From Chloroflexota bacterium (GTDB lineage: Bacteria; Chloroflexota; Dehalococcoidia; SM23-28-2; RBG-16-64-32): a DNA stretch of 7,325 nucleotides. A program made the position numbers and the translations under genes. Below, in pieces: positions 1-6,213 of this stretch. Within the stretch, counting starts at the first letter, position 1; each line of letters opens with the position of its first letter. The stretch spans positions 1-7,325 of the forward strand of contig JADFNQ010000062.1 of NCBI GenBank assembly GCA_022563285.1, in the 5' to 3' direction. The notes under the pieces were generated by a model. That model had not been told where the DNA came from. It ran no database searches and worked only from the letters and a program-made list of their open reading frames with translations.

Positions 1-1
1 T

Positions 2-1996
2 CTGGTGTTCTGGGTGGTGGCTACGCTGTTCGGCTTCAGCTACGCCGGAGAGAAGATGCCCTGGCTCAGCGTGAACACCTCGCTGCCGGTGATCGTCCTG
101 GGGGCGTTCGCGCTGGGGCAGCTGGTCACCTCGGAGGCCCCGCGCAAAGCGGCGCGGTGGCTGGGCCCGTACGCCCGGCCGCTGGCAGCCGGAGCATTGG
201 GGGTGGCCGCCGCGGCCCTGGGCGTCTTTGGGCCGGCGGAGAGTCCCTGGATCGCGTTACGTGTCCTGCTGCTCCTCGGGGCGGTTCTGGGTATCCTCTG
301 GCTCATGCTGCCCGTGAGCCTGGAGCGGCTGGGCGCCTGGACGCTTGGCCGTCGACCTCGACGGCGAAGGCAACAAGGGGGCGGCTACGCGCGATTTGCC
401 GTCATTGGTTCCTCTGCGCTCGCGGGAGGCCTCCTAGCGATCACCCTGTTTGTCGGCGTGCGCGCTACCTACGAATTCGGGGACGTGCCGCGGGAGCTGC
501 TGGTCTACACCCAGACTTCCCCCCTCGTGCCCGACGTGGTCAAGAGCATCAAGGATGCGTCCCGAACCTCGGGCCTGAACGAGGAGTTGCCCATCGTCGT
601 CGAGGGCGGACTTGAGCCCTGGGCGTGGTACCTCCGCGACTATAATCAGGTCAGCTATACGACCGTCGGGTCGGACGGGCCGCCACCCGATGCGGTGCTG
701 TTGCTGCTGGCAGAGAACGACCAGGCGATGCAGCCGTACGCCGACCAGTACCAGGAGCCGGTCCGCTTCCCACTGCGCTGGTGGTTCCCGGAGTTCTCAA
801 CTTACAAAACCCTGCCCACCGCAGACGTTTACAGGGGCATCAGGTTGGACACTATCCCTCGTTTTCTATTCATTGGCGACGACGAGCGCGGTGATGCCTT
901 CATAAGCAGCCTGTTCCGGGCCAGCACCTGGGACACCTGGTGGCAGTACTTCCGCAACCGCAGGCCGCCGCTTGAGGCCGCTACACCGGAGGACACCCTG
1001 GGCCGGCTGGAGATGGTGGCCTACTTCCCCAAACAGTACGACGTAGAACTGCCGGGCTCGGCGCCCGGGCCGCAAGCGCCAGAGGTCACCCCGATTTCCC
1101 CGCCGTCTCTACCGCCAGAGCAGCAGCTGCCGGTCGACCTGGTGCTGGGCCAGCCGGGCAGCGGGCCCGGTTCCTTCAACGAACCTGCGGGGCTCACCAT
1201 CGACTCCCAGGGCAACCTGTATGTGACCGACATACTGAACCACCGCGTCCAAAAGTTCGACGCCGAGGGGAAGTTCCTGGCCCAGGTGGGCGGTAACGGT
1301 TCCGGCGAAGGCCAGTTCAATGAGCCCTGGGGCATCGCCGTCGACCTCGAGGGGAACCTCTGGGTGGCCGACACGTTCAACCACCGCATCCAGAAGTTCG
1401 ACCGCGACCTCAACTTCCTGCTCGCCTTCGGCATCCCGGTCACCAGCCAGGAGGACCCTGAGCCCGAAGGCTTCTGGGGGCCCCGTGACGTGGCGATAGA
1501 CGCCGAGGGCAACGTATGGGTCGTCGACACCGGCACCGGCCGAGTCATCAAGTACAGCACCGAAGGCAGATTCCTTCAGGCGTTCGGTGGGATGGGCGAA
1601 GGCAGCGGCAAGTTCCAGGAGCCGACGGCCATCGAGATCGCGCCGGGCGGCGACATCTTCGTCGCTGACAGCGGTAACCGCCGCGTCCAGCGCTTTGATG
1701 CCTCCTTCAACTTCCTCGCCGAGTACGCCGTCCCCGGCTGGCTGTTCGTGGACCCGGTGGCCAAGCCCTACATCGCCCTCCTGCCGGACGGCGGCCTAAT
1801 CGTCAGTGATCCCACTCAGAACAAGCTGTTCCACCTGGACGAGGGCGGCTCCCCGGTCGCTACCTTCGACGCTGAAGGCGCCCCGCTGGCGCTGCCCCGC
1901 GGCGTCGCCTTCGACAGCCGCGGCTACTTGTGGGTGGCGGAGGCAGATACCGACCAGGTGCGCCGTTTGCCCCTGAGCGACCTTGCGCCACCGTAG
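2..1996 (+). CDS. TIGR03663/Agl23-like membrane protein with C-terminal NHL propeller (5' partial)
   Basis: The frame is open to the window edge (the codon at nt 2 is Leu), so the true start lies upstream; the GTG at nt 5 is internal. Numbering from nt 2, 664 residues are visible. The N-terminal part has four hydrophobic segments (about 1-15 with 22-42, 59-77, 83-107, 131-155) and a GEKMPW motif at 16-21, which I recall from the TIGR03663 'flippase activity-associated Agl23' family, distant relatives of GT39/PMT glycosyltransferases. A soluble region with ELLVYTQTSPLVPDVV (about 163-178) follows, also family-like. After a Pro-rich linker (about 350-375), residues 376-664 form six NHL blades with repeated 'GNLYVxD..NHRVQKFD' cores, a closed beta-propeller expected outside the membrane. 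The likely role is membrane-associated transfer of lipid-linked sugar, with the propeller as a binding module; the substrate is unknown. Family assignment is from memory; the NHL call is very secure. Confidence 0.85.
   Translation: MVFWVVATLFGFSYAGEKMPWLSVNTSLPVIVLGAFALGQLVTSEAPRKAARWLGPYARPLAAGALGVAAAALGVFGPAESPWIALRVLLLLGAVLGILWLMLPVSLERLGAWTLGRRPRRRRQQGGGYARFAVIGSSALAGGLLAITLFVGVRATYEFGDVPRELLVYTQTSPLVPDVVKSIKDASRTSGLNEELPIVVEGGLEPWAWYLRDYNQVSYTTVGSDGPPPDAVLLLLAENDQAMQPYADQYQEPVRFPLRWWFPEFSTYKTLPTADVYRGIRLDTIPRFLFIGDDERGDAFISSLFRASTWDTWWQYFRNRRPPLEAATPEDTLGRLEMVAYFPKQYDVELPGSAPGPQAPEVTPISPPSLPPEQQLPVDLVLGQPGSGPGSFNEPAGLTIDSQGNLYVTDILNHRVQKFDAEGKFLAQVGGNGSGEGQFNEPWGIAVDLEGNLWVADTFNHRIQKFDRDLNFLLAFGIPVTSQEDPEPEGFWGPRDVAIDAEGNVWVVDTGTGRVIKYSTEGRFLQAFGGMGEGSGKFQEPTAIEIAPGGDIFVADSGNRRVQRFDASFNFLAEYAVPGWLFVDPVAKPYIALLPDGGLIVSDPTQNKLFHLDEGGSPVATFDAEGAPLALPRGVAFDSRGYLWVAEADTDQVRRLPLSDLAPP
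1085..1996 (+). repeat. Tandem duplication, NHL copy A
   Basis: This segment, the propeller-coding 3' end of gene 1, is collinear with nt 2236-3147. The offset is 1151 nt at every point checked: CAGCAGCTG 1121/2272, GCTGTTCGT 1741/2892, stop codons 1994/3145. The absence of net indels over about 910 nt and many synonymous differences indicate a duplication kept under protein-level constraint. By eye the proteins are about 78% identical over 289 residues. Confidence 0.9.
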
Positions 1997-2002
1997 GCCT
2001 AT

Positions 2003-2032
2003 TTGCCGCCGCTCAATACCTGTAGCTATACT
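2003..2032 (+). promoter_or_regulatory. Candidate sigma70-type promoter for gene 2
   Basis: TTGCCG at 2003-2008 (4/6 to the -35 consensus) and TATACT at 2027-2032 (5/6 to the -10) are 18 nt apart, just after the gene 1 stop. The predicted start near 2039 lies only about 9 nt before the ATG of the short leader frame at 2048, leaving almost no 5' UTR and no Shine-Dalgarno for that ATG. The site lies within the 45 extra nt present after gene 1 but absent after gene 2. The prediction rests on hexamer match and spacing only. Confidence 0.4.
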
Positions 2033-2047
2033 AGAGTAACCGAAATT

Positions 2048-2095
2048 ATGACATCCCAGACCAATCTCCCGCATCCAGACAGTCGGAGGCTGTAG
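2048..2095 (+). CDS. Putative 15-codon leader ORF upstream of gene 2
   Basis: ATG to TAG encodes MTSQTNLPHPDSRRL. The Shine-Dalgarno for gene 2 (CGGAGG, 2084-2089) lies inside it as the two Arg codons, and its stop is 2 nt before the ATT that starts gene 2. A frame of the same length, relative frame and ending (RRL, TAG) sits at 3154-3201 before gene 3. No Shine-Dalgarno precedes its ATG, but the predicted transcript start is only about 9 nt upstream, so leaderless-type initiation is possible. The middle codons differ greatly between the copies, so the peptide sequence may matter less than bringing a ribosome to the ATT. Translation is unproven. Confidence 0.4.
   Translation: MTSQTNLPHPDSRRL
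2084..2089 (+). promoter_or_regulatory. Shine-Dalgarno CGGAGG that decides the ATT start of gene 2
   Basis: CGGAGG is followed by 8 nt and then ATT at 2098, which is ideal spacing. The next possible weak start in frame, CTG at 2107, is 17 nt away. No ATG, GTG or TTG lies in frame between the upstream in-frame TAG at 2032 and the GTG at 2296, and starting at 2296 would remove the whole signal region and cut into the first NHL blade. Confidence 0.65.
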
Positions 2096-2097
2096 CC

Positions 2098-3147
2098 ATT
2101 TCCGTTCTGTTCAGTGGTAAGCTGCGATTCGGTATCGCCGGGGCCGCCGTCATCCTCACCCTCCTAGTCTGGCAGATCGGCTGCGGGAACGGTGGCGACA
2201 CCCCGGATACGGCACCCGAGGATGGAGCGGCGGGCACCACGCCGATCCCCCAGCCAACGCTACCGGCACTGCAGCAGCTGCCGGTAGACCTTGTCGTGGG
2301 CCAGACGGGCAGCGGGCCCGGTTCCTTCGACGAGCCCGGCGGGCTGACAATCGACTCGCAGGGGAACCTGTATGTGGCCGACATATTCAACCACCGCGTC
2401 CAGAAGTTCGACCCGGAGGGGAACTTCCTGGGCCAGGTGGGCGGCAACGGCCAGGACGAAGGCCAGTTCAACGAGCCGTGGGGCGTCGCCGTCGATTCCC
2501 AGGACAACGTCTACGTGGCCGACTCGTTTAATCACCGCATCCAGAAGTTCGACCCCGACCTCAACTTCCTCCTCGCCTTCGGGATGGCGGCATCCAACCT
2601 GGAGGACCCCGAACCCGACGCCTTCTGGGGCCCACGTGACGTGGCTATAGACGCCGAGGGTAACATCTGGGTCGCCGATACGGGCACCGGCCGCGTCGTC
2701 AAGTACAGCCCCAACGGAAGCCTGATCCAGGCCTTCGGCGGAATGGGCAGCGCGCCGGGCCAGTTCCTCGAGCTCACTTCTATCGAGATCGCCCCCAGCG
2801 GTGATATCTTCGTGGCCGATAGCGGTAACCGCCGCGTCCAGCGCTTCGACGCCGACTTCAACTTCGTCGCCGAGTACGCCGTCCCTGGCTGGCTGTTCGT
2901 CGACTCGGTGGCCAAGCCCTACATCGCCGTCCTGCCGGACGGCGGCCTCATCGTTAGCGATCCCACTCAGAATAAGCTGTTTCGCCTGGATGCGAACGGG
3001 TCAGCGGTCGCGACCTTCGACGCAGAAGATGCCCCGCTGGTGCTGCCCCGGGGGGTCGCATTTGATGGCCGCGGCTTTGTCTATGTGGCAGAAGCCGATC
3101 CCGACCAGGTGCGCCGGCTGGTGCTGAACGTCCCCGCGCAGCCGTAG
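2098..3147 (+). CDS. NHL-repeat six-bladed propeller protein, probable lipoprotein, ATT start
   Basis: From the proposed ATT start this is 349 residues. Residues 1-28 read as an export signal: Lys8/Arg10, hydrophobic core FGIAGAAVILTLLVW (11-25), then Gln-Ile-Gly before Cys29. Cys29 followed by a Gly/Asp/Pro/Thr-rich linker (30-55) suggests a lipoprotein, although Gln at -3 is atypical for a lipobox, so an uncleaved anchor is possible. Residues about 61-349 hold six NHL blades about 78% identical to those of gene 1. No catalytic residues are evident; propellers of this kind bind proteins or glycans. The gene starts 101 nt after gene 1 with its own candidate promoter and ends 56 nt before gene 3. 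Its N-terminus resembles that of gene 3 and its body that of gene 1, so it looks like a chimeric duplicate. The reading frame is intact, arguing that it is functional. An automatic call at GTG 2296 would give a truncated protein of 283 residues. Confidence 0.8.
   Translation: MSVLFSGKLRFGIAGAAVILTLLVWQIGCGNGGDTPDTAPEDGAAGTTPIPQPTLPALQQLPVDLVVGQTGSGPGSFDEPGGLTIDSQGNLYVADIFNHRVQKFDPEGNFLGQVGGNGQDEGQFNEPWGVAVDSQDNVYVADSFNHRIQKFDPDLNFLLAFGMAASNLEDPEPDAFWGPRDVAIDAEGNIWVADTGTGRVVKYSPNGSLIQAFGGMGSAPGQFLELTSIEIAPSGDIFVADSGNRRVQRFDADFNFVAEYAVPGWLFVDSVAKPYIAVLPDGGLIVSDPTQNKLFRLDANGSAVATFDAEDAPLVLPRGVAFDGRGFVYVAEADPDQVRRLVLNVPAQP
2236..3147 (+). repeat. Tandem duplication, NHL copy B
   Basis: This is the partner of nt 1085-1996 at a constant offset of 1151 nt. 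Similarity begins near the TPI residues of the linker (V-T-P-I in gene 1, T-T-P-I here) and runs to the stop codon. The 60-odd nt upstream (2173-2235: signal cleavage region and linker) matches neither gene 1 nor gene 3 clearly, so the recombination junction lies there. Confidence 0.9.
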
Positions 3148-3153
3148 GATCCC

Positions 3154-3201
3154 ATGACACAAGGGCCGTACCTCGTGCGTCTGAACAATCGGAGGCTATA
3201 G
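3154..3201 (+). CDS. Putative 15-codon leader ORF upstream of gene 3
   Basis: ATG to TAG encodes MTQGPYLVRLNNRRL. It starts 6 nt after the gene 2 stop, with a weak AGGA (3147-3150 region) just upstream, so ribosomes finishing gene 2 could re-enter here. As in the copy at 2048-2095, the last Arg-Arg codons are the Shine-Dalgarno of the next gene, and the TAG at 3199-3201 is 2 nt before ATT at 3204. Length, relative frame, the MT start and the RRL end are the shared features; most middle codons differ. Confidence 0.4.
   Translation: MTQGPYLVRLNNRRL
3190..3195 (+). promoter_or_regulatory. Shine-Dalgarno CGGAGG that decides the ATT start of gene 3
   Basis: CGGAGG ends 8 nt before ATT at 3204, the same geometry as for gene 2. 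The first conventional start codon in frame is the GTG at 3333, which would delete the first membrane helix and half of the second. Confidence 0.65.
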
Positions 3202-3203
3202 CC

Positions 3204-4223
3204 ATTTCCTTACTGTACAGCCGTAAGCTGTGGCTCGGCGTCGCCGGGACGGCCCTGTTCCTGGGTCTGTTCTTCTGGCGCACTGACCTGGGCGAGATCA
3301 TCGACGCCCTTGCCGATGCTAACTACTGGTGGGTGGTCCCTGCTGTCGCCATCTGGTTCGTCGCGGCCATCCTCCGCTCGATCCGCTGGCACTACCTCCT
3401 GCGCGGACTGGCAAACCTGAGCAGCGCAACTCTCTACCCCATCGTGATCATCGGCTACATGGCGAACAACCTGCTGCCCCTGCGCACGGGGGAATTCGTC
3501 CGGGCCTACGTCCTCGGCGAGCGGCATAAGGTGAGTAAGATGTCGACCCTGGGAACGATAGCCGTTGAGCGCGTGTTCGACGGGGTCATCCTCGTCGGTT
3601 TCCTAATCCTGGCCGGCGCCATCCTGGGCCTCAGCGGCAAGCTAACGGTTCTGGCGATCGGCATGGCCCTGGCGTTCGCCGTCCTGTTCGCCGTCTTCGT
3701 CTACGCGGCGTCCTCCCCGGAGCGCGCCCGTAGTTGGACGGAGCGCCTGGTGGCCATTCTGCCGCGAAGGCTGCAAGAGCCGATCAGGGGCTTTGCCGAC
3801 TCGTTCCTCAGCGGGCTGCAGTGCCTGCGGAGCCCGTACCTGGTGGGCCTCGTGCTCGCGACCTCCCTGGGCGCATGGCTGCTGGAGGCCACGATGTACT
3901 ACATGGTCGGCCTCTCCTTCAACATCGGCGAGGGGTTCGCGGCTTACCTGATGGTGGCTGCCGCCGCCAACCTGGCGATCACCCTGCCTTCCACATCCGG
4001 CGGCATCGGCCCGTTTGAGCTGCTGACCAAGGAGACGCTCATCTTCCTCGGCGTCGGCTCTGCGGCGGCGACCGCCTACGCCATCGCCCTGCACGCCCTA
4101 GTGCTAATACCGGTCGTCGTCGTTGGGCTCGTGTTCCTGTGGGCTATCAACCTATCGCTGGGACGCACGCTGGGAGGCGCCAGCGGCGAACCCGTGACCG
4201 CGCTGGCAGAGCAACCCAAATGA
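3204..4223 (+). CDS. LPG-synthase-TM / UPF0104-type integral membrane protein, ATT start
   Basis: From the ATT start this is 339 residues, the usual length for stand-alone members of the lysylphosphatidylglycerol synthase TM family (AglD/UPF0104). About eight membrane helices can be seen, beginning with residues 9-25 and 41-58. Two hallmark motifs are present: NNLLPLRTGEFVRA at about 88-101 and GGIGPFE at about 266-272. The soluble aminoacyl-lipid synthase domain is absent, so aminoacylation of lipids is not implied; stand-alone proteins of this family are linked to lipid or lipid-linked sugar transport or modification. The stop overlaps the ATG of the FAD oxidoreductase by 4 nt, so the two are coupled. 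The N-terminal 25 codons and the leader region were apparently copied into gene 2. Conventional prediction from GTG 3333 would give 296 residues lacking helix 1. The family is clear; the exact substrate is unknown. Confidence 0.85.
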   Translation: MSLLYSRKLWLGVAGTALFLGLFFWRTDLGEIIDALADANYWWVVPAVAIWFVAAILRSIRWHYLLRGLANLSSATLYPIVIIGYMANNLLPLRTGEFVRAYVLGERHKVSKMSTLGTIAVERVFDGVILVGFLILAGAILGLSGKLTVLAIGMALAFAVLFAVFVYAASSPERARSWTERLVAILPRRLQEPIRGFADSFLSGLQCLRSPYLVGLVLATSLGAWLLEATMYYMVGLSFNIGEGFAAYLMVAAAANLAITLPSTSGGIGPFELLTKETLIFLGVGSAAATAYAIALHALVLIPVVVVGLVFLWAINLSLGRTLGGASGEPVTALAEQPK

Positions 4224-5572
4224 CCGCTAACGGTGGCCGAATCGGGATAATCGGCGGTGGTGTGGCCGGCCTGACCACGGCCTATCGACTCTTACAGAAG
4301 GGGCACCAGGTCCACCTGCTGGAGGCCAGCCCTCAGCTGGGAGGCCTCGTTCGCACCTTCGAGATCGGCGGCGGCAAGATCGAGTGCTTCTATCACCACC
4401 TGTTCTCCACCGACACCACCGTTATCCGGCTGATAGAGGAGCTGGGACTGGGAGACCAGATGGTGTGGCGGGAGTCCAAGCTGGGCGTCTTCTACAAGGA
4501 CCGCATCTACCCCTTCGTCACGCCAATCGACCTGCTGCGGTTTACGCCGGTAAGCTTGGTGGACCGCGTCCGTCTGGGCCTTATGGGGCTCTACCTTCGG
4601 CGACAGAAAGACGGCAGCCGCTACGAGCAGGTGACGGTGAAGGAGTGGATCACCAAGTTTGCCGGTCCCCGCAACTATGAGGTAGTTTGGGGACCGCTGT
4701 TCCGGGGTAAGTTCGGCGACCTGGGAGACCGGATCGCCATGATCTGGTTCTGGAACAAGATTCGCCTACGCTTCGCCTCCCGCAAGGCCGGGCCGATGCA
4801 GAAGGAGGTCCTGGGCTACCTGCTAGGCAGCTTCAGCGTCTACATCGAGGCCCTTATCGCGCGCATCCGAGAGCTGGGCGGTGTGCTGGAGGGCGGTCGC
4901 CCGGTCCAGCGCATCGTGGCCGAGGGCGGCCGTGCGGTGGCCCTGGAGGTGGGTGGCGACCGCCCCGAGCGGCTGCCGTTCGACGTCGTCATCGCCACCG
5001 TGGCCAACAAGATCTTCCAGCGCATCGCTCCGCCGCTGCCGGAGGAGTACGCAACGAAGCTGGAGGGGGTGCCCTATCAGGACGCTATGTGTCTGATCCT
5101 GGCGCTGAAAAAGCAGGTTGCTCCCACCTACTGGCTCAACATCAACGATCGCTCGATCCCCTTCCTGGCCCTGATCGAGCAGACGAACTTCATCGAGCCC
5201 GAGCAGTACGGCGGCAATCACGTTCTCTACTTCTCCAACTACCTGGACAAGGCGTCGCCGCTGTTGCAGATGGAGGTGGACGAGGTCTGGGAGCTGTATA
5301 AGCCGCACATCAAGCGCATCAACCCGGACTTCGATGAGGACTGGGTCGTCGACCGCTGGCTGTTCAAGGGCCCCGACGCCCAGCCGGTGTTCACCGTGGA
5401 CAGCGTGGGCCGCGTCCCTGACCACCGCACCCCTATCGATGGGCTGTACCTGGCTAACATGAGCCAGATATACCCGGAGGACCGGGGCCAGAACTACAGC
5501 ATCATGATGGGGGAGCACGTGGCGCAGCTGGTGGCGGAGGACCTAGCGGGAGGCTCGGACAAGCCGTCATGA
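4220..5572 (+). CDS. NAD(P)/FAD-dependent oxidoreductase, amine-oxidase/protoporphyrinogen-oxidase fold
   Basis: This is a 450-residue cytoplasmic flavoprotein. The dinucleotide-binding motif G12-x-G14-x-x-G17 is followed by Glu35 at the end of strand 2, which binds the ribose of FAD, and by an LGGL motif at 40-43. The C-terminus has the second FAD-contacting segment GLYLANMSQIYPEDRG before the last helix. This layout matches the flavin amine oxidase superfamily (PF01593), which includes protoporphyrinogen oxidase, phytoene desaturase-like and UDP-galactopyranose-mutase-like enzymes. Nothing here decides among these reactions. Haem synthesis genes are absent, while its neighbours are GtrA and a GT2, a setting I associate with envelope-sugar or lipid-carrier modification. 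The start ATG overlaps the gene 3 stop (ATGA) and the stop overlaps the GtrA start (ATGA), so it is the middle of a coupled trio. An earlier in-frame GTG at 4139 exists but lies deep inside gene 3 and gives a non-family extension. Confidence 0.85.
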   Translation: MTANGGRIGIIGGGVAGLTTAYRLLQKGHQVHLLEASPQLGGLVRTFEIGGGKIECFYHHLFSTDTTVIRLIEELGLGDQMVWRESKLGVFYKDRIYPFVTPIDLLRFTPVSLVDRVRLGLMGLYLRRQKDGSRYEQVTVKEWITKFAGPRNYEVVWGPLFRGKFGDLGDRIAMIWFWNKIRLRFASRKAGPMQKEVLGYLLGSFSVYIEALIARIRELGGVLEGGRPVQRIVAEGGRAVALEVGGDRPERLPFDVVIATVANKIFQRIAPPLPEEYATKLEGVPYQDAMCLILALKKQVAPTYWLNINDRSIPFLALIEQTNFIEPEQYGGNHVLYFSNYLDKASPLLQMEVDEVWELYKPHIKRINPDFDEDWVVDRWLFKGPDAQPVFTVDSVGRVPDHRTPIDGLYLANMSQIYPEDRGQNYSIMMGEHVAQLVAEDLAGGSDKPS

Positions 5573-6084
5573 AGCCACATGCCCAGGACCAGCCGACGCT
5601 CGGGCTCGTTGCGACAGCCCGAGCGATGCTGGAGCGACGGAACATCTCGACCACGTTCGTCAAGTTCCTTATCGTTGGCGGCATCGGTTACCTGGTGAAC
5701 CAGGCCACCCTCTTGCTGGTCTACGGTTCGTCGGTGTTCTGGTTCCTGCCGGCTAAAGACACCGGTTTCGACTTCATATTATTTACACACCCCGATGTCC
5801 TGCTGTTCATCGCCTCGGTGCTGGCCGTGGAAGCGGCCGTCATCTCCAATTTTTACTGGCACAATCGCTGGACGTTTCGACACCGAGAACGGCGAGCGCA
5901 GCCGTTCATCCGATTCTGCAAATTCAACCTCACCTCAATCGGCAGTCCGGTGATCAGCGTGGCCACCGTGAACGTCCTGACGCCGGTCTTCGACATGAGC
6001 CCGTACATGTCTAACACCATCGGCATAGGGCTGGGCACAGCCTGGAACTGGGTCTGGAATACGCTGGTGATCTGGCCGCGCTAG
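5569..6084 (+). CDS. GtrA-family membrane protein
   Basis: This 171-residue protein has four predicted membrane helices: about 26-49 (FVKFLIVGGIGYLVNQATLL region), 75-97, 118-138 and 145-170. The segment SNFYWHNRWTF matches the GtrA signature (N-F-x-x-N-R-x-W-T-F type) after helix 2. GtrA proteins are thought to move polyprenyl-phosphate-linked sugars across the cytoplasmic membrane for O-antigen, teichoic acid or arabinogalactan modification. About 24 polar residues precede helix 1; since the ATG overlaps the upstream stop (ATGA), this start is preferred. The loop between helices 1 and 2 (about 50-74, including PAKDTGFDF) is longer than in minimal family members. It is the last gene of the coupled trio, followed by a 254-nt gap. 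Confidence 0.88.
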   Translation: MKPHAQDQPTLGLVATARAMLERRNISTTFVKFLIVGGIGYLVNQATLLLVYGSSVFWFLPAKDTGFDFILFTHPDVLLFIASVLAVEAAVISNFYWHNRWTFRHRERRAQPFIRFCKFNLTSIGSPVISVATVNVLTPVFDMSPYMSNTIGIGLGTAWNWVWNTLVIWPR

Positions 6085-6156
6085 ATCGCATTGCCCAGTT
6101 CTGTTCCTACCGCTATGCCTTCCACACCACTGGAAACATCTGGTTCTCCACCGGCA

Positions 6157-6171
6157 TGCCAGCCCCTGGCA
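6157..6171 (+). terminator. Short hairpin after gtrA-like gene (weak terminator candidate)
   Basis: TGCCAG-CCC-CTGGCA is a perfect 6-bp stem with a 3-nt loop, 72 nt after the GtrA stop. There is no T-tract downstream, so classical intrinsic termination is unlikely; it could instead be an operator just upstream of the -35 at 6186. Confidence 0.25.
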
Positions 6172-6185
6172 CGAGGGGGCAACCG

Positions 6186-6213
6186 TTGACTTTCCCCCAG
6201 ACTTTACTAGAAT
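6186..6213 (+). promoter_or_regulatory. Candidate sigma70-type promoter for the GT2 gene
   Basis: TTGACT (6186-6191, 5/6) and TAGAAT (6208-6213, 5/6) are 16 nt apart, the best promoter match in the window. The predicted start is near 6220, exactly where the 14-nt inverted-repeat arm begins. Confidence 0.55.

Larger units (their letters stand above)
2048..2172 (+). repeat. Duplicated 5' module, copy A (leader, RBS, first hydrophobic segment)
   Basis: This segment aligns without gaps to nt 3154-3278. By hand count about 26/42 positions match from ATGACA to CGGAGG, and about 52/75 match over the first 25 codons of the two genes. The stretch ATCGGAGGCTATAGCCATTT (gene 3 form) differs at only two positions (G for A) in the gene 2 form. 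It carries the leader frame, the Shine-Dalgarno, the ATT start and the first hydrophobic segment, and is the other half of the duplication seen in the NHL copies. Confidence 0.75.
3154..3278 (+). repeat. Duplicated 5' module, copy B (leader, RBS, first TM of gene 3)
   Basis: This is the gap-free partner of nt 2048-2172 at an offset of 1106 nt. It is probably the original copy, since the hydrophobic segment it encodes is the normal first membrane helix of the gene 3 family. The difference between the 1106 and 1151 offsets (45 nt) is explained by the shorter spacer after gene 2 (6 nt) than after gene 1 (51 nt). Confidence 0.75.

Noticed and set aside
1021..1560. Long minus-strand open frame (179 codons) opposite the NHL region, and similar ones at 2046-2507, 2260-2535 and 2532-2915
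   Set aside because: They mirror the regular codon pattern of the NHL repeats and recur opposite both copies; their translations are Ser/Pro/Arg-rich with no domain features. They are shadows of the + strand genes.
2048..2110. Programmed -1 frameshift joining the leader frame to gene 2 (and likewise at 3154-3216 for gene 3)
   Set aside because: The frame relation would need a -1 shift, but CGG AGG CTR TAG has no slippery heptamer or good re-pairing, and the Shine-Dalgarno lies where it best serves a start at ATT. It remains a fallback if no initiation occurs at ATT.
4823..5518. 231-codon minus-strand open frame inside the FAD oxidoreductase
   Set aside because: It lies wholly opposite a well-supported enzyme gene with clear FAD motifs, and its product shows no recognisable family; it is a high-GC shadow.
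6115..6189. Small open frame of 24 codons (MPSTPLETSGSPPAC...) after the GtrA gene
   Set aside because: It has no Shine-Dalgarno or coding-like features and ends inside the -35 of the predicted promoter.
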